A DNA stretch of 31,438 nucleotides, from NCBI GenBank assembly GCA_000402835.1, contig AQRZ01000045.1:220-31657 (forward strand), given 5' to 3'. Of this stretch, positions 23,362 to 31,260 are shown in pieces. The translations under genes and the position numbers were made by a program. The notes beneath the pieces are model-generated. The model did no database searches, was not told the origin of the DNA, and was given only the letters and a program-made list of their open reading frames with translations. Within the stretch, counting starts at the first letter, position 1, and every line of letters starts with the position of its first letter. Source of the DNA: Synergistetes bacterium JGI 0000079-D21 (lineage in GTDB: Bacteria > Synergistota > Synergistia > Synergistales > 79-D21).

Positions 23362-24066
23362 ATGCGTCTCAGCATTGAAAAGGCGATTCTCGAAAGGTAT
23401 CCGCAAATCCAGGCAGGCTGGCTCGTTTCGGAGATCTTCCCGAAGCCCCTGGACCCCAGGGTCGAGCAGTGGAAGGGAGCTCTGGCGGAAGAGTTGGCCT
23501 CGATCGGGCTTTCCATGGACAAGCTGGCTTCCCTTCCCGACGTGGCGGGTTGGAGACAGGTTTTCAGCTCAATGGGGGTCAAGCCGAGCAAGTACCGGAG
23601 TTCCCTTGAGGCACTGCTCAGGAGGGTGTTGAAGGAAAAATCCCTCTGGACGGTCAACAGCGTCGTGGACCTCTACAACTGCGTCTCCATAAGGGCCCTC
23701 CTTCCCATGGGAGCCTTCGACCTCGACAAGATCAGGGGAGATATCGAGATCCGCTTCGGAAAAAGCGGTGAAACGTTTTACCCCCTGGGAAGCGAGGAGC
23801 AGGAAGATGTCTTGCCGAGCCATGTCGTTTACGCCGATTCGGAAAAGATCTGTACCTGGCTTTGGAACCACAGGGACAGTCGGCTGACGGGGCTGGACTT
23901 GGGGTCGAGACGGGCCGTGTTCGTCGTCGATCGGGCCTTTTCCCCGACAACCACGACCATTGAAGCCGCGTTGGAAATCCTGTGGGAAAAGCTGGCGGAA
24001 ACGGGGTCAAGGCCCTTGGCAAAAGGGGTCTGTACCGCTTCCCGGCCGAACCAGGAAATCGCGTGA
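23362..24066 (+). CDS. B3/4 (tRNA-editing) domain protein, free-standing
   Basis: 234 aa. ATG 23362 has GGAGGGG seven bases upstream; the frame opens earlier at 23329 without a ribosome site. The sequence matches free-standing proteins carrying the B3/B4 domain of phenylalanyl-tRNA synthetase beta: KPSKYRSSLEALLRRVL, then VVDLYNCVSI and the later block VVYADSEKICTWLWNHRD. In the synthetase this domain removes tyrosine wrongly attached to tRNA-Phe. What the free-standing versions edit is not established. The gene's TGA overlaps the ATG of a second editing-type protein (YbaK family) by one base, so the two are made together. Confidence 0.85.
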   Translation: MRLSIEKAILERYPQIQAGWLVSEIFPKPLDPRVEQWKGALAEELASIGLSMDKLASLPDVAGWRQVFSSMGVKPSKYRSSLEALLRRVLKEKSLWTVNSVVDLYNCVSIRALLPMGAFDLDKIRGDIEIRFGKSGETFYPLGSEEQEDVLPSHVVYADSEKICTWLWNHRDSRLTGLDLGSRRAVFVVDRAFSPTTTTIEAALEILWEKLAETGSRPLAKGVCTASRPNQEIA

Positions 24067-24569
24067 TGCAGATGGGAAGCCTTTCCAAAATGAAGGAAAC
24101 ACTCAACTCCAGCGGCTTCCCCTTCGAACTTCTTGAAAACCGGGTTCGGATCAAAAGCGCGTCTGAAGGGGCGACCTACTGGGGAATCGAACTGGGCGCC
24201 ACGGCTCCTGCCCTGATCCTTTGGGGGCAGGGAAGATCCCTGCTGTTGATCGTTTCCGGGATGCTCCGAAAAGTCGACTTCGCCGCGTTGGCCCTGGAGA
24301 CGGGGATCCCCGGGCTGAGGATGGCGACGACAAGGGAAATCCGTGAACGGTTCGGACTGAAACCCGGAGAAGTTCCCCTTTTTGGTCTCGGGCTCCCGAC
24401 GCTGGTCGACCGGGCCCTTTTCGCCTACGACTTCGTCTACGGGGGCTCGGGGGATCCAGGCCTGACTTTGAAGATCGCTCCAGGAGCCTTGCTCAAACTG
24501 AACGAGGAAAGTCGAATCGTCGATGTGCCATGTCTCGTCGAAGAAACGGAAAAGGGGGAACGAGCGTGA
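24066..24569 (+). CDS. YbaK/EbsC-type aminoacyl-tRNA deacylase
   Basis: 167 aa from ATG 24066, which shares a base with the preceding TGA. The fold is that of YbaK/ProX editing proteins: SLSKMKETLNSSGFPFELLE at the N-terminus, a conserved lysine in SGMLRKVDF, the region ATTREIRERFGLKPGEVPLFGL, and VYGGSGDPGLTLKIAPGALLKLN at the end. These proteins hydrolyse mischarged tRNAs such as Cys-tRNA-Pro or Ala-tRNA-Pro. The specificity here is unknown. Its own stop overlaps the GTG of the SIMPL gene by three bases. Confidence 0.85.
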   Translation: MQMGSLSKMKETLNSSGFPFELLENRVRIKSASEGATYWGIELGATAPALILWGQGRSLLLIVSGMLRKVDFAALALETGIPGLRMATTREIRERFGLKPGEVPLFGLGLPTLVDRALFAYDFVYGGSGDPGLTLKIAPGALLKLNEESRIVDVPCLVEETEKGERA

Positions 24570-25288
24570 AAAGCCGGTTGACGGCAGCAGCGGCAATACT
24601 TGGAGCCCTTGTAGGACTGGGCCTGGGAATGGCCGGTTTTTTTGTCGGAGAGGCCCTGAAGGAAGCCCGGTCCGCGGAACGCTTCGTGACGGTCCGGGGA
24701 TTCGCGGAAAGAAACGTGGAATCGGACCTCGTGATCTGGCCGATCGCTTTCCGGGACACGGGAAACGACCTGGTGGAACTGCAGAAGGTGGTCGACTCGC
24801 ACAAGGCCGAAGTCAGAGCTTTCCTTGCGGCGGCCGGGTTCAAGCCGGAGGAGATCTCGGAGATGCCGCCCCAGGTCACCGACCTCAAGGCGCAAACTTA
24901 CGGGGACGGGCAGAAGCGGGACTACCGCTACATCGCAAACGTGACGGTCACTCTTCGGACCGGGGACGTCAAGGCGGCCAAGAAGGCCATGGAAGATTCC
25001 GGCAAGTTGGTCCTCCGGGGCATCGTGCTGGCCGAGCAGGACTATGCGCGCTCCACGGAGTTCCTCTTCACGGGACTCAACGAAATCAAGCCCGCGATGA
25101 TCGCCGAGGCCACGAAAAACGCCAGGGAAGCTGCAGAGCAGTTCGCCAGGGATTCCGGGGCACGCGTGGGAAGCATCCGGAGAGCTTCACAGGGACTTTT
25201 TACGATCGAAGACCGAGACAAAGGTTCACCGGATCACAAGAAGGTCCGGGTGGTGACCACGGTGGAATATTTCCTGTCAAGCAATTGA
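24566..25288 (+). CDS. SIMPL (DUF541) domain protein, membrane-anchored
   Basis: 240 aa from GTG 24566, which overlaps the previous TGA and has GGGGGAA about six bases upstream; an ATG at 24530 would give 40 bp of overlap and is less likely. An N-terminal signal-anchor (about residues 5-30, AAAAILGALVGLGLGMAGFFVG) puts the rest outside the inner membrane. The SIMPL domain follows, with VTVRGFAERNVESD at its start and VRVVTTVEYFL at its end. The family forms ring-like oligomers in some species and is linked to stress tolerance, but its biochemical role is unknown. It is the last gene of the overlapping trio and is followed by a strong terminator. Confidence 0.85.
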   Translation: MKSRLTAAAAILGALVGLGLGMAGFFVGEALKEARSAERFVTVRGFAERNVESDLVIWPIAFRDTGNDLVELQKVVDSHKAEVRAFLAAAGFKPEEISEMPPQVTDLKAQTYGDGQKRDYRYIANVTVTLRTGDVKAAKKAMEDSGKLVLRGIVLAEQDYARSTEFLFTGLNEIKPAMIAEATKNAREAAEQFARDSGARVGSIRRASQGLFTIEDRDKGSPDHKKVRVVTTVEYFLSSN

Positions 25289-25330
25289 AAGCCAATGATC
25301 GCAAGGGGCCGCAAAGGGTCCCACAAAAAT

Positions 25331-25357
25331 CGGGAGGGGAGTCCTCCCGGTTTTTTT
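25331..25357 (+). terminator. Strong intrinsic terminator after the SIMPL gene
   Basis: CGGGAGG (25331-25337) pairs with CCTCCCG (25343-25349), followed by G and seven T; the upstream A-run can extend the stem. Confidence 0.9.
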
Positions 25358-25367
25358 ATGCCTGATA

Positions 25368-25397
25368 TTGAACTTATCCGATGGTATGGTTTACAAT
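25368..25397 (+). promoter_or_regulatory. Candidate promoter for carbamate kinase
   Basis: TTGAAC (25368-25373), 18 bases, TACAAT (25392-25397; five of six). It lies just after the preceding terminator and 45 bases before the start codon. Confidence 0.55.
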
Positions 25398-25441
25398 CCT
25401 TTCCGGACAACGGATCTTTCAAGAAGAGGAGAGAGAACATC

Positions 25442-26398
25442 ATGAATGCCACTAAGGTCGTCATCGCGTTGGGAGGCAACGCCCTGCAGGAGTCCGGAAC
25501 CCCTCCGACTGCGGAAGCCCAGTTGGAAGTCGTGAAGAAAACCGCAGGGTACCTGGCGGAAATCAGCTGCCGGGGCTACGAGATGGCCATCGTCCACGGC
25601 AACGGCCCCCAAGTGGGCCGGATCGTCCTGGGGCAGGAGATCGCTTCGAGGGAAAGCGAACAGACCCCGGCGATGCCGTTTGACGTTTGCGGGGCGATGA
25701 GCCAGGGGTACATCGGGTACCACATCCAGCAGGCGCTTCGGGACGCCCTTCGGAACCGCAACCGTAACGTTCCGGTCGTCACGATCGCCACGCAGGTGAT
25801 CGTGGATCCCAACGACCCGGCGTTCAAGAATCCCACGAAGCCCATCGGTCCCTTCTACACGGAGGAAGAAGCTCGTCGGCTGGAGGCGGAGAAGGGCTAC
25901 ACCATGAAAGAGGACGCAGGCAGGGGGTGGAGGAGGGTCGTTCCGTCCCCCGAGCCGAAGAAGATCGTGGAACTTTCCGCCATCAAGCGGCTTTGGGACA
26001 CGACGATCGTGATCACCGCCGGGGGAGGCGGGATCCCGGTCATCGAGAACATGGACGGATCGCTCACGGGTGTCGCCGCGGTCATCGACAAGGACCTGGC
26101 CGCCGAGCGTCTAGCGGAAGACATCGAAGCGGACATCCTCCTGATCCTTACGGAAGTCGACAAGGTCTGCCTGAATTTCAAGAAGCCGGACCAGAAGATT
26201 CTCGATCACATGACTGTGCCTGAAGCCATCCGCTACATGGAGGAAGGCCATTTCGCCCCCGGGAGCATGCTGCCGAAGGTCCTCGCGGCCATCAAGTTCG
26301 CCCGCACCTTCCCTGGCCGGAAGGCCATCATCACCTCCCTCTACAAGGCGGTTGAAGCCCTCGAGGGGAGAGAGGGCACCGTCATCACGATGGCCTAG
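25442..26398 (+). CDS. arcC: Carbamate kinase
   Basis: 318 aa, normal length. Transfers phosphate from carbamoyl phosphate to ADP, the ATP-yielding last step of arginine, citrulline or purine fermentation. The N-terminal ALGGNAL and the block VHGNGPQVG are the phosphate-binding loops of the amino-acid kinase fold. [23 protein letters not shown] and [14 protein letters not shown] follow in the expected order, and the C-terminal [11 protein letters not shown] block is typical. ATG 25442 has AGAGGAGAG about eight bases upstream. It is a single-gene unit between two strong terminators; the other arginine deiminase genes are absent here. With ornithine cyclodeaminase-type and racemase-type genes in the window, it fits an amino-acid fermenter. 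Confidence 0.96.
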   Translation: MNATKVVIALGGNALQESGTPPTAEAQLEVVKKTAGYLAEISCRGYEMAIVHGNGPQVGRIVLGQEIASRESEQTPAMPFDVCGAMSQGYIGYHIQQALRDALRNRNRNVPVVTIATQVIVDPNDPAFKNPTKPIGPFYTEEEARRLEAEKGYTMKEDAGRGWRRVVPSPEPKKIVELSAIKRLWDTTIVITAGGGGIPVIENMDGSLTGVAAVIDKDLAAERLAEDIEADILLILTEVDKVCLNFKKPDQKILDHMTVPEAIRYMEEGHFAPGSMLPKVLAAIKFARTFPGRKAIITSLYKAVEALEGREGTVITMA

Positions 26399-26411
26399 AA
26401 AACCGCGAAGG

Positions 26412-26459
26412 AAAGTCCGGCGTATCCCTTGCACGAGGGAACGCCGGACTTTTGTTTTT
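26412..26459 (+). terminator. Strong intrinsic terminator after arcC
   Basis: AAAGTCCGGCGT (26412-26423) pairs with ACGCCGGACTTT (26441-26452), with extra CCCTT/AGGG pairing in the loop, followed by TTGTTTTT. Confidence 0.92.
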
Positions 26460-26564
26460 CCTTACGCTAGAATTAGGAAGGCAGTTTGCCCTTGAATCGC
26501 CGAAAGCTACGTTTCACTGCGGGGCAGGCAGAAGGGCGAACAGTGATTCCCGGGAGGAAAACCG

Positions 26565-27320
26565 TTGAGAATCGTCCTTTACAACATTCGGTACGGGACC
26601 GGAACGGGGTGGGATTACCATCTCCCCCTTCCGTTTTCAGGGCTTTTCAGGAGGACGGAACCCTCCCTGAGACGCCTTTCTTCTTTCATCGACGGGATGA
26701 GCCCCGACATCGTGGGACTCGTGGAAGTGGACGGCGGGTCCTACCGGCACGGGGGAGAGTCCCAGGCGAGATGCCTGGCGGAGGATCTGGAACTGGACCA
26801 TTTCTTTTCATGCAAGTATGGAAGGGATTCGATCTTCAGGAAGCTGCCGATCCTGAGTTCCCAGGGAAACGCCATCCTTTCGAGGGTCCCGGTGAAACGG
26901 ACAAGGAAGGTCGACCTGGCCAGGGGGATGAAGAAAACTCTCCTGGAAGCGGAGTTCGAAGACTTCGTCTTCCTCCTCGTCCATCTTCCTCTCGGCGTGG
27001 GGGCTCGGAAAGCCCAGCTCGACATCCTTGCCGGGATCGCCACGGAAAGCAGGAAACCGGTCCTGTTGGGAGGAGACTTCAACCTGCTCCATGGCAGCGG
27101 CGAACTGAGCGGTTTTTTGTCCAGGACCGGGTTGAGGGATGCAGATCCGCTGGCACGGAAAACGTATCCGAGCCGATTGCCCCGCTTCCGCCTGGACTTT
27201 CTCCTTGTCGGTCCGAACGTGAAAGTCCGTCGTTTTGATGTGCCCGAAGTCCGGTTTTCGGATCACCTTCCTCTCATCTGCGACTTCGATGTCGCCCCGG
27301 AGGAGGCAAAAGGCTCATGA
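26565..27320 (+). CDS. Endonuclease/exonuclease/phosphatase (EEP) family hydrolase
   Basis: 251 aa. The start is TTG 26565, with GGGAGG at 26552-26557. EEP-fold signatures appear in order: N-terminal RIVLYNIRYG (metal-binding Asn), DIVGLVEVD (catalytic Glu), HLPLGV, LLGGDFNLL (GDFN core) and SDHLPLICDF (catalytic SDH). Members cut DNA, RNA, inositol phosphates or lipids, so the name does not set the substrate. No signal peptide is visible. The TGA overlaps the ATG of cls by four bases (ATGA), which ties expression to cardiolipin synthesis and makes a lipid-linked role worth testing. Confidence 0.85.
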   Translation: MRIVLYNIRYGTGTGWDYHLPLPFSGLFRRTEPSLRRLSSFIDGMSPDIVGLVEVDGGSYRHGGESQARCLAEDLELDHFFSCKYGRDSIFRKLPILSSQGNAILSRVPVKRTRKVDLARGMKKTLLEAEFEDFVFLLVHLPLGVGARKAQLDILAGIATESRKPVLLGGDFNLLHGSGELSGFLSRTGLRDADPLARKTYPSRLPRFRLDFLLVGPNVKVRRFDVPEVRFSDHLPLICDFDVAPEEAKGS

Positions 27321-28685
27321 GCCTCGGAGCTGTCCTGCTGGCCTTCCACAACTTCCTTTCGTTTTTGATCCGGGTTGCCGCTCTCGGAATCCTCCCCGTC
27401 CGCCACAGTCCAGCGACGGCCATGGCCTGGCTTCTCGTCGTCTTCTTCTGGCCTCTTCCCGGGGCTCTCCTCTATCTCCTCCTGGGTTCTACCCGTCTCC
27501 CCAGGGAACGCAAGGCCCGCCACGAGAAAGCGATGCAGGTCCTTCGGAGCATTCGAGAACGGGCCCCTTGGAAAGATTTTCACGTCGACCTGCACTCGAT
27601 GCCGGATCACGCGGTCCGGTTTGCCCGACTCGGGGAAAAGCTGGGGGAGTGGCCGATCGTTTCGGGAAACAGGATGGCCTTCCTCGAATCCGCGTCCGAA
27701 CTCTTCGAGAACCTGGCTTCGGACATCGACCGGGCGAAGCATCACGTGGACCTTCTCTACTACATTTTCGTCCGTGACGCTGCGACCCGCCCCCTTCTTG
27801 AGGCCCTGGAGCGGGCCGCGCACAGGGGCGTGGAATGCCGCCTCCTGGTGGACGCGCTAGGGTCGAAGCCCTTCCTCAAGAAACAGGCCGGGACGCTGCG
27901 GGAGGCGGGCGTGCAGGTGGTCGATGCCCTGCCCTTGGGGCGGCTGTTTCGCAGGAACCGGTTAACGGCCCGATACGACCTTCGAAATCACCGGAAGCTG
28001 GCCATCATCGATGGCCAGGTGGGGTACATGGGGTCACACAATGTCACCGACCCCACCTACGGGGGTAAGGCAAACGGAATGGCCTGGCATGACCTTACCC
28101 TGCGCCTGGAGGGTCCCATCGTCTTGCAGTTGGAAGGCGTCTTCCTGGAGGACTGGTTTGTGGAAACCGGAGAAATCCCCCCGGGGCGGAAGGTCGAAGC
28201 CGGAGCGCGTCCGCAGGGTAGCCTGGTGCTCCAAACGGTCCCGAGCGGGCCGGCCTACGCGACGGAGAATTTTCAAAGGCTGGTTGTATCCGCCCTTTTC
28301 GATGCCCGAAGGCGGGTGGTCATCACGACACCCTACCTGATCCCGGACGATGGCCTTCTCCAGGCGATGGAAGTGGCGGTCCTCAAGGGAGCCAGGGTCG
28401 ACCTGATCGTTCCTGAGAAAGCGGACCAGTGGCTGGTTGGCAGCGCGGCCCGGGCATATTTCCCGCGAATCCTCGAAATGGGAGTGAACCTTTTCCTTTA
28501 TCAACCAGGAATCCTGCATGCCAAGACGATGACGGTTGATGACCGCCTGGCCTTCTTCGGTTCGAGCAACTTCGACATCCGGTCCTTTGCGTTGAATTTC
28601 GAGCTCAACCTGGTCCTCTACGGCCACAAGGAGACAGCCGCCCTGCTGGAAATCCAGGAGGGATACCTTGCCCTTTCCCGCCCCC
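27317..28685 (+). CDS. cls: Cardiolipin synthase, truncated at a rearrangement junction
   Basis: Makes cardiolipin at the inner membrane from phosphatidylglycerol (or with phosphatidylethanolamine). Two N-terminal helices (about residues 3-25 and 35-58) precede two PLD domains with full HKD motifs: NHRKLAIIDG (about residue 231) and LHAKTMTVDD (about residue 402). Normal sequence ends at YLALSR, codon 456. From 28686 the frame runs on to 29089 as meaningless protein over an aminotransferase tail and the SSS gene, so the 590-codon open frame is not a real product. The true last 28 codons are found on the minus strand at 31261-31343, behind an inverted 95-bp copy of this gene. Joined, they give a normal enzyme of about 484 aa. 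Confidence 0.9.
28591..28685 (+). repeat. 95-bp inverted repeat, left copy (inside cls)
   Basis: Exactly identical, base by base, to the reverse complement of 31344-31438. The match ends at five C (28681-28685), after which this copy continues with ACGC and the other with TGGG. The match may continue beyond the window on the right. Confidence 0.97.
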
Positions 28686-28952
28686 ACGCTTTCGGTATAC
28701 CTCTACCCGGAAGGATCGGGAATCGACGACGCCCGTTTCAGGACCGTCCTGGCGGACGAGGGCGTCCAGTCGGCGGGCTGCCTGGGCGATTTCCAGGGGA
28801 AAGGCTTCCGAATGGGACACATGGGAAACATCGACAAGCACACGCTCGTCTCGGCCGTCGGAGCCGTGGAGCGAGCCTGCGTCAAGTGCGGATACCGCAT
28901 CGAGTTCGGGAAGGCCCTAGGGGTGCTCCAGGAAGGGCTGGCCGGAGAATAG
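28683..28952 (+). pseudogene. C-terminal fragment of an alanine-glyoxylate-type aminotransferase
   Basis: 89 codons in frame 28683 to TAG 28952, starting abruptly at the junction with cls. The sequence PTLSVYLYPEG, AGCLGDFQGKGFRMGHMGNIDKHT and ERACVKCGY matches the C-terminal domain of class V PLP aminotransferases of the alanine-glyoxylate / serine-pyruvate type. The PLP lysine and the whole large domain are missing, and the first ATG in this frame (28668) lies in cls sequence. So this is not a functional gene as shown. In the unrearranged genome the gene probably converges on the SSS symporter, with the terminator at 28978 between them. Confidence 0.85.
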
Positions 28953-28954
28953 CC

Positions 28955-29017
28955 CCGGCGGGCTCCGCCGGAAAAGGAGAGGGCCTTCCGATCGCTCCGG
29001 AAGGCCCTCTTTTGTTT
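28955..29017. terminator. Tandem hairpins, bidirectional terminator
   Basis: A small perfect hairpin CCGGCGG-GCT-CCGCCGG (28955-28971) is followed by a long one, AGAGGGCCTTCCG (28978-28990) with CGGAAGGCCCTCT (28998-29010), then TTTGTTTT. It sits between the aminotransferase tail and the minus-strand SSS gene and can serve both. Confidence 0.88.
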
Positions 29018-30478
29018 TCAGGATTCTCTCGCGGGCCAGAAAGTTCGCTTGACTTCCGACTCCACCGTGTCGATAAAATCAGCCCCTGATGGATTCGGCC
29101 GGGTCATCAGGCTGACCGCCACAAAAACCGAGACGCTCGTCAGCAACCCCCAGACCGGCGGCCATTGTCCCAGGAAATTCGTTTTGGTCATGTACAGGGC
29201 ACCGGTTAGGACAGCCCCGGAAGCCATCCCCAGGATGGCCCCGGCTGCCGTTCCGCGTTTCCAGAAAAATGCCCCCAGGATCACCGGCAATTGGGCCATG
29301 AGCCCGGCGGAGGCCATCGAAGAAAGCACCGCGATCAGGCCGAGCTTCAGGCTCGCGAAGGCATAGCAGGCCAGGGTCAGGACCGGGATCAGCAGTTTGC
29401 CCCAAACCAGCTCCTTTTCCTCCGAAAGCGGGGTGAGGGCCCTGACGAGATCCCTTCCGAACATGGAGCTCAGCGTCAGGATGATCGAGTTCAGGGTGGA
29501 GACCGCAGCGGCGAAGATGCTGAGAACGACCAGGAGCGCCAGCCCCCTCGGGACTTTCGTCAGCAGGGCGGCCATGGCCCCGTCAGGGTTTTCGAGCCCG
29601 GGGACGAGAAGAGCCGCGGAAAGCCCGAGAAGCACGCAAAGGACGGTGTAGATGAACCCGAACACGGAAAAGCCCGCCACCATTCCCCGGATGCTGCGGA
29701 TGTCCTTCGGTGCGTAGAGCCTCTGGACCACCTGGGGGTTCGTCAATGCAAAGAAGGTCCACGGCAGGGTAAGCCCGAGAAACATGGGGAACGGCCAAGT
29801 GACCTTCAGCAGTTCGGGCCTTGCGGAGAAGGCGTTGCCCCAGCCCCCCGGGAAAAAGGAGGTTCCGATGAAAGCCACCAGGATGCAGCAGGCGACCAGC
29901 ATGATCGAGGCCTGCAGGGCGTCGGTGAGGGCAACGGAGCGCAACCCCGCCCAGATCGAGAAGACGACGGTGATTGCCGCGGCGACCGCCATCCCGGCCC
30001 AGAAGGGGAAGGCTCCACCGGACACGCCCTCGAGCAGGTACCCCATTCCCATCAACTGCACGGATGCATAGGGGACCAACGTCACGAGGCACAGCAGGGA
30101 AGCGACCGCTCCGACCCATTTCGACCCGTAGCGTGTGCTAAGAAGCTCCGAGGGGGTCATCAGCCCGTACCGGCGTCCTGCCAGCCAGTAGCGCGGAGCG
30201 AAAAGGACCAGGAGGACGACGGTGCCCAACAGGTAGGTCAGCTCGAATCCGAGTGACGCGATCCCTCCCTTGTAGGTCAGCCCAACCAGCCCGACCATCA
30301 TGAAAGCGCTGTAGGTGGTGGCGCTGTAACTCATGGCGGACACGAATCCGCCCACCGTCCGGTTTGCGAGGAAATAGTCGATCACCCCCCGCCCCATGCC
30401 CCGGCGGGCCTTGGCGGAAAGCGCGGCTCCCAGGAGAAACCAGGCCAGGATCCCGGCATTCAGCCAGCTCAGCGGCAT
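29018..30478 (-). CDS. Sodium:solute symporter (SSS) family transporter, candidate niacin importer
   Basis: 486 aa, about 13 membrane helices, normal for the SSS family. Family features include VSAMSYSATTYSAFMMVG in the second helix region, AGLRSVALTDALQASIML and PEL/ALTNPQVVQRLYA, close to PanF-like and other vitamin or organic-acid symporters. ATG 30478 has AGAGGGGGAA seven bases upstream and overlaps the end of the small membrane-protein gene by ten bases. That gene in turn overlaps niaR. The control by NiaR suggests uptake of nicotinate, nicotinamide or another NAD precursor with Na+. Known NiaR-controlled importers (NiaP, NiaX, NiaY) belong to other families, so this assignment is an inference from operon structure only. 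Confidence 0.88.
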   Translation of the reverse strand: MPLSWLNAGILAWFLLGAALSAKARRGMGRGVIDYFLANRTVGGFVSAMSYSATTYSAFMMVGLVGLTYKGGIASLGFELTYLLGTVVLLVLFAPRYWLAGRRYGLMTPSELLSTRYGSKWVGAVASLLCLVTLVPYASVQLMGMGYLLEGVSGGAFPFWAGMAVAAAITVVFSIWAGLRSVALTDALQASIMLVACCILVAFIGTSFFPGGWGNAFSARPELLKVTWPFPMFLGLTLPWTFFALTNPQVVQRLYAPKDIRSIRGMVAGFSVFGFIYTVLCVLLGLSAALLVPGLENPDGAMAALLTKVPRGLALLVVLSIFAAAVSTLNSIILTLSSMFGRDLVRALTPLSEEKELVWGKLLIPVLTLACYAFASLKLGLIAVLSSMASAGLMAQLPVILGAFFWKRGTAAGAILGMASGAVLTGALYMTKTNFLGQWPPVWGLLTSVSVFVAVSLMTRPNPSGADFIDTVESEVKRTFWPARES

Positions 30479-30687
30479 GGGAAGTTCCCCCTCTCATTCC
30501 AGCAGGACATCACGTAAACTCCAGCCCCGATGACAGCCAGTGCGGTTATGCACCAGAACGAAAACGCCCCCGAAAATCGCGTCCACTCCTTCATCAAGCC
30601 GAAGGGGACGGCGAGATTCGCCGCGATAGCGAAGATGCCGAACCACAGCCAGATCCGTTCCATTTTCGACATGGTTTTGTTCCTCAC
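30469..30687 (-). CDS. Small two-helix membrane protein, accessory to the SSS symporter
   Basis: 72 aa from GTG 30687, which overlaps the niaR stop (GTGA); ATG 30672 is an alternative with GTGAGG upstream. Two hydrophobic helices (about residues 12-30 and 40-60) are separated by a short loop, with a charged C-terminal tail. Its end overlaps the SSS start by ten bases. Small two-helix proteins paired with SSS symporters are known, for example YhdT (DUF997) beside PanF and DUF3311 proteins beside other SSS genes. The sequence is not close enough to name either family. It probably helps folding or stability of the symporter. Confidence 0.75.
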   Translation of the reverse strand: MRNKTMSKMERIWLWFGIFAIAANLAVPFGLMKEWTRFSGAFSFWCITALAVIGAGVYVMSCWNERGNFPCR

Positions 30688-31199
30688 CTTCCCAGTAAGC
30701 CTTTTTCCCCAAGGCCGGCTTCGATCCGATCCAGGGTTTCCGTGCTGTCCGCCTCGATCGTGTGCAGGTGGAACCCTCCCGATAGAGACGAAAGCGTGCC
30801 CCTCCCCGTACTCTCAAGCAGGTTCACGAACCGGTGTACTTCTTCCGCAGTCCGGACATCGATATTTCCCTTCAGTTCCCCGTATACCGGGTGGTCGACG
30901 ATCACGTCGATGACCCGGCCTCCCATCCCAACGATGGTCAGCAACTCTTCCCGGATTTCCTCGGGCCCGTGCCTGACCGCCACGAGCCTTCTCACCCCGC
31001 ATCCCTGCCGATCCAGGGAATATCCGGCCGCCGTGGCCCGGATGGGGCATCCCGAGTCCCGAAGCCTGGAGATATCCTGCACGATGGCCTGCCGGCTGAC
31101 CCCGAAGCGTTCCGCCAGCTCCGCTCCGCTGAGGGGTTCCTTTGCGGACTCAAGAAGGGCGAAAATCTGTCCGAGTCTTTCGCTACGCTCCATGCACAT
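30684..31199 (-). CDS. niaR: NiaR-type transcriptional repressor (HTH_11 plus 3H domain)
   Basis: 171 aa. The N-terminal winged helix (about residues 5-60) contains LSGAELAERFGVSRQAIVQDISRLR. The 3H domain (about 70-165) shows its histidines in AVRHGPEEI, VIVDHPVYGEL and GGFHLHTI. This domain combination defines NiaR (YrxA) proteins, niacin-responsive repressors of NAD synthesis and niacin-uptake genes. The start is ATG 31199, or ATG 31193 two codons later. It is the first gene of a three-gene overlapping operon with a small membrane protein and an SSS symporter. The promoter's -10 sits in a palindrome, which fits autorepression. Confidence 0.9.
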   Translation of the reverse strand: MCMERSERLGQIFALLESAKEPLSGAELAERFGVSRQAIVQDISRLRDSGCPIRATAAGYSLDRQGCGVRRLVAVRHGPEEIREELLTIVGMGGRVIDVIVDHPVYGELKGNIDVRTAEEVHRFVNLLESTGRGTLSSLSGGFHLHTIEADSTETLDRIEAGLGEKGLLGR

Positions 31200-31205
31200 C
31201 CCTCC

Positions 31206-31252
31206 ACTAACTGCTAGTGGCAGATAGTAGCAGATGGATTCTCTTTTGAAAA
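31206..31252 (-). promoter_or_regulatory. niaR operon promoter with overlapping candidate operator
   Basis: On the minus strand TTTTCA (plus 31247-31252), 17 bases, TACTAT (plus 31224-31229). The -10 lies in an inverted repeat with arms ACTAACTGC (31206-31214) and GCAGATAGT (31220-31228), one mismatch. A direct repeat GCAGAT occurs at 31220 and 31230, exactly ten bases apart, giving two same-face contact sites. Confidence 0.55.
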
Positions 31253-31260
31253 GGGGGGTC

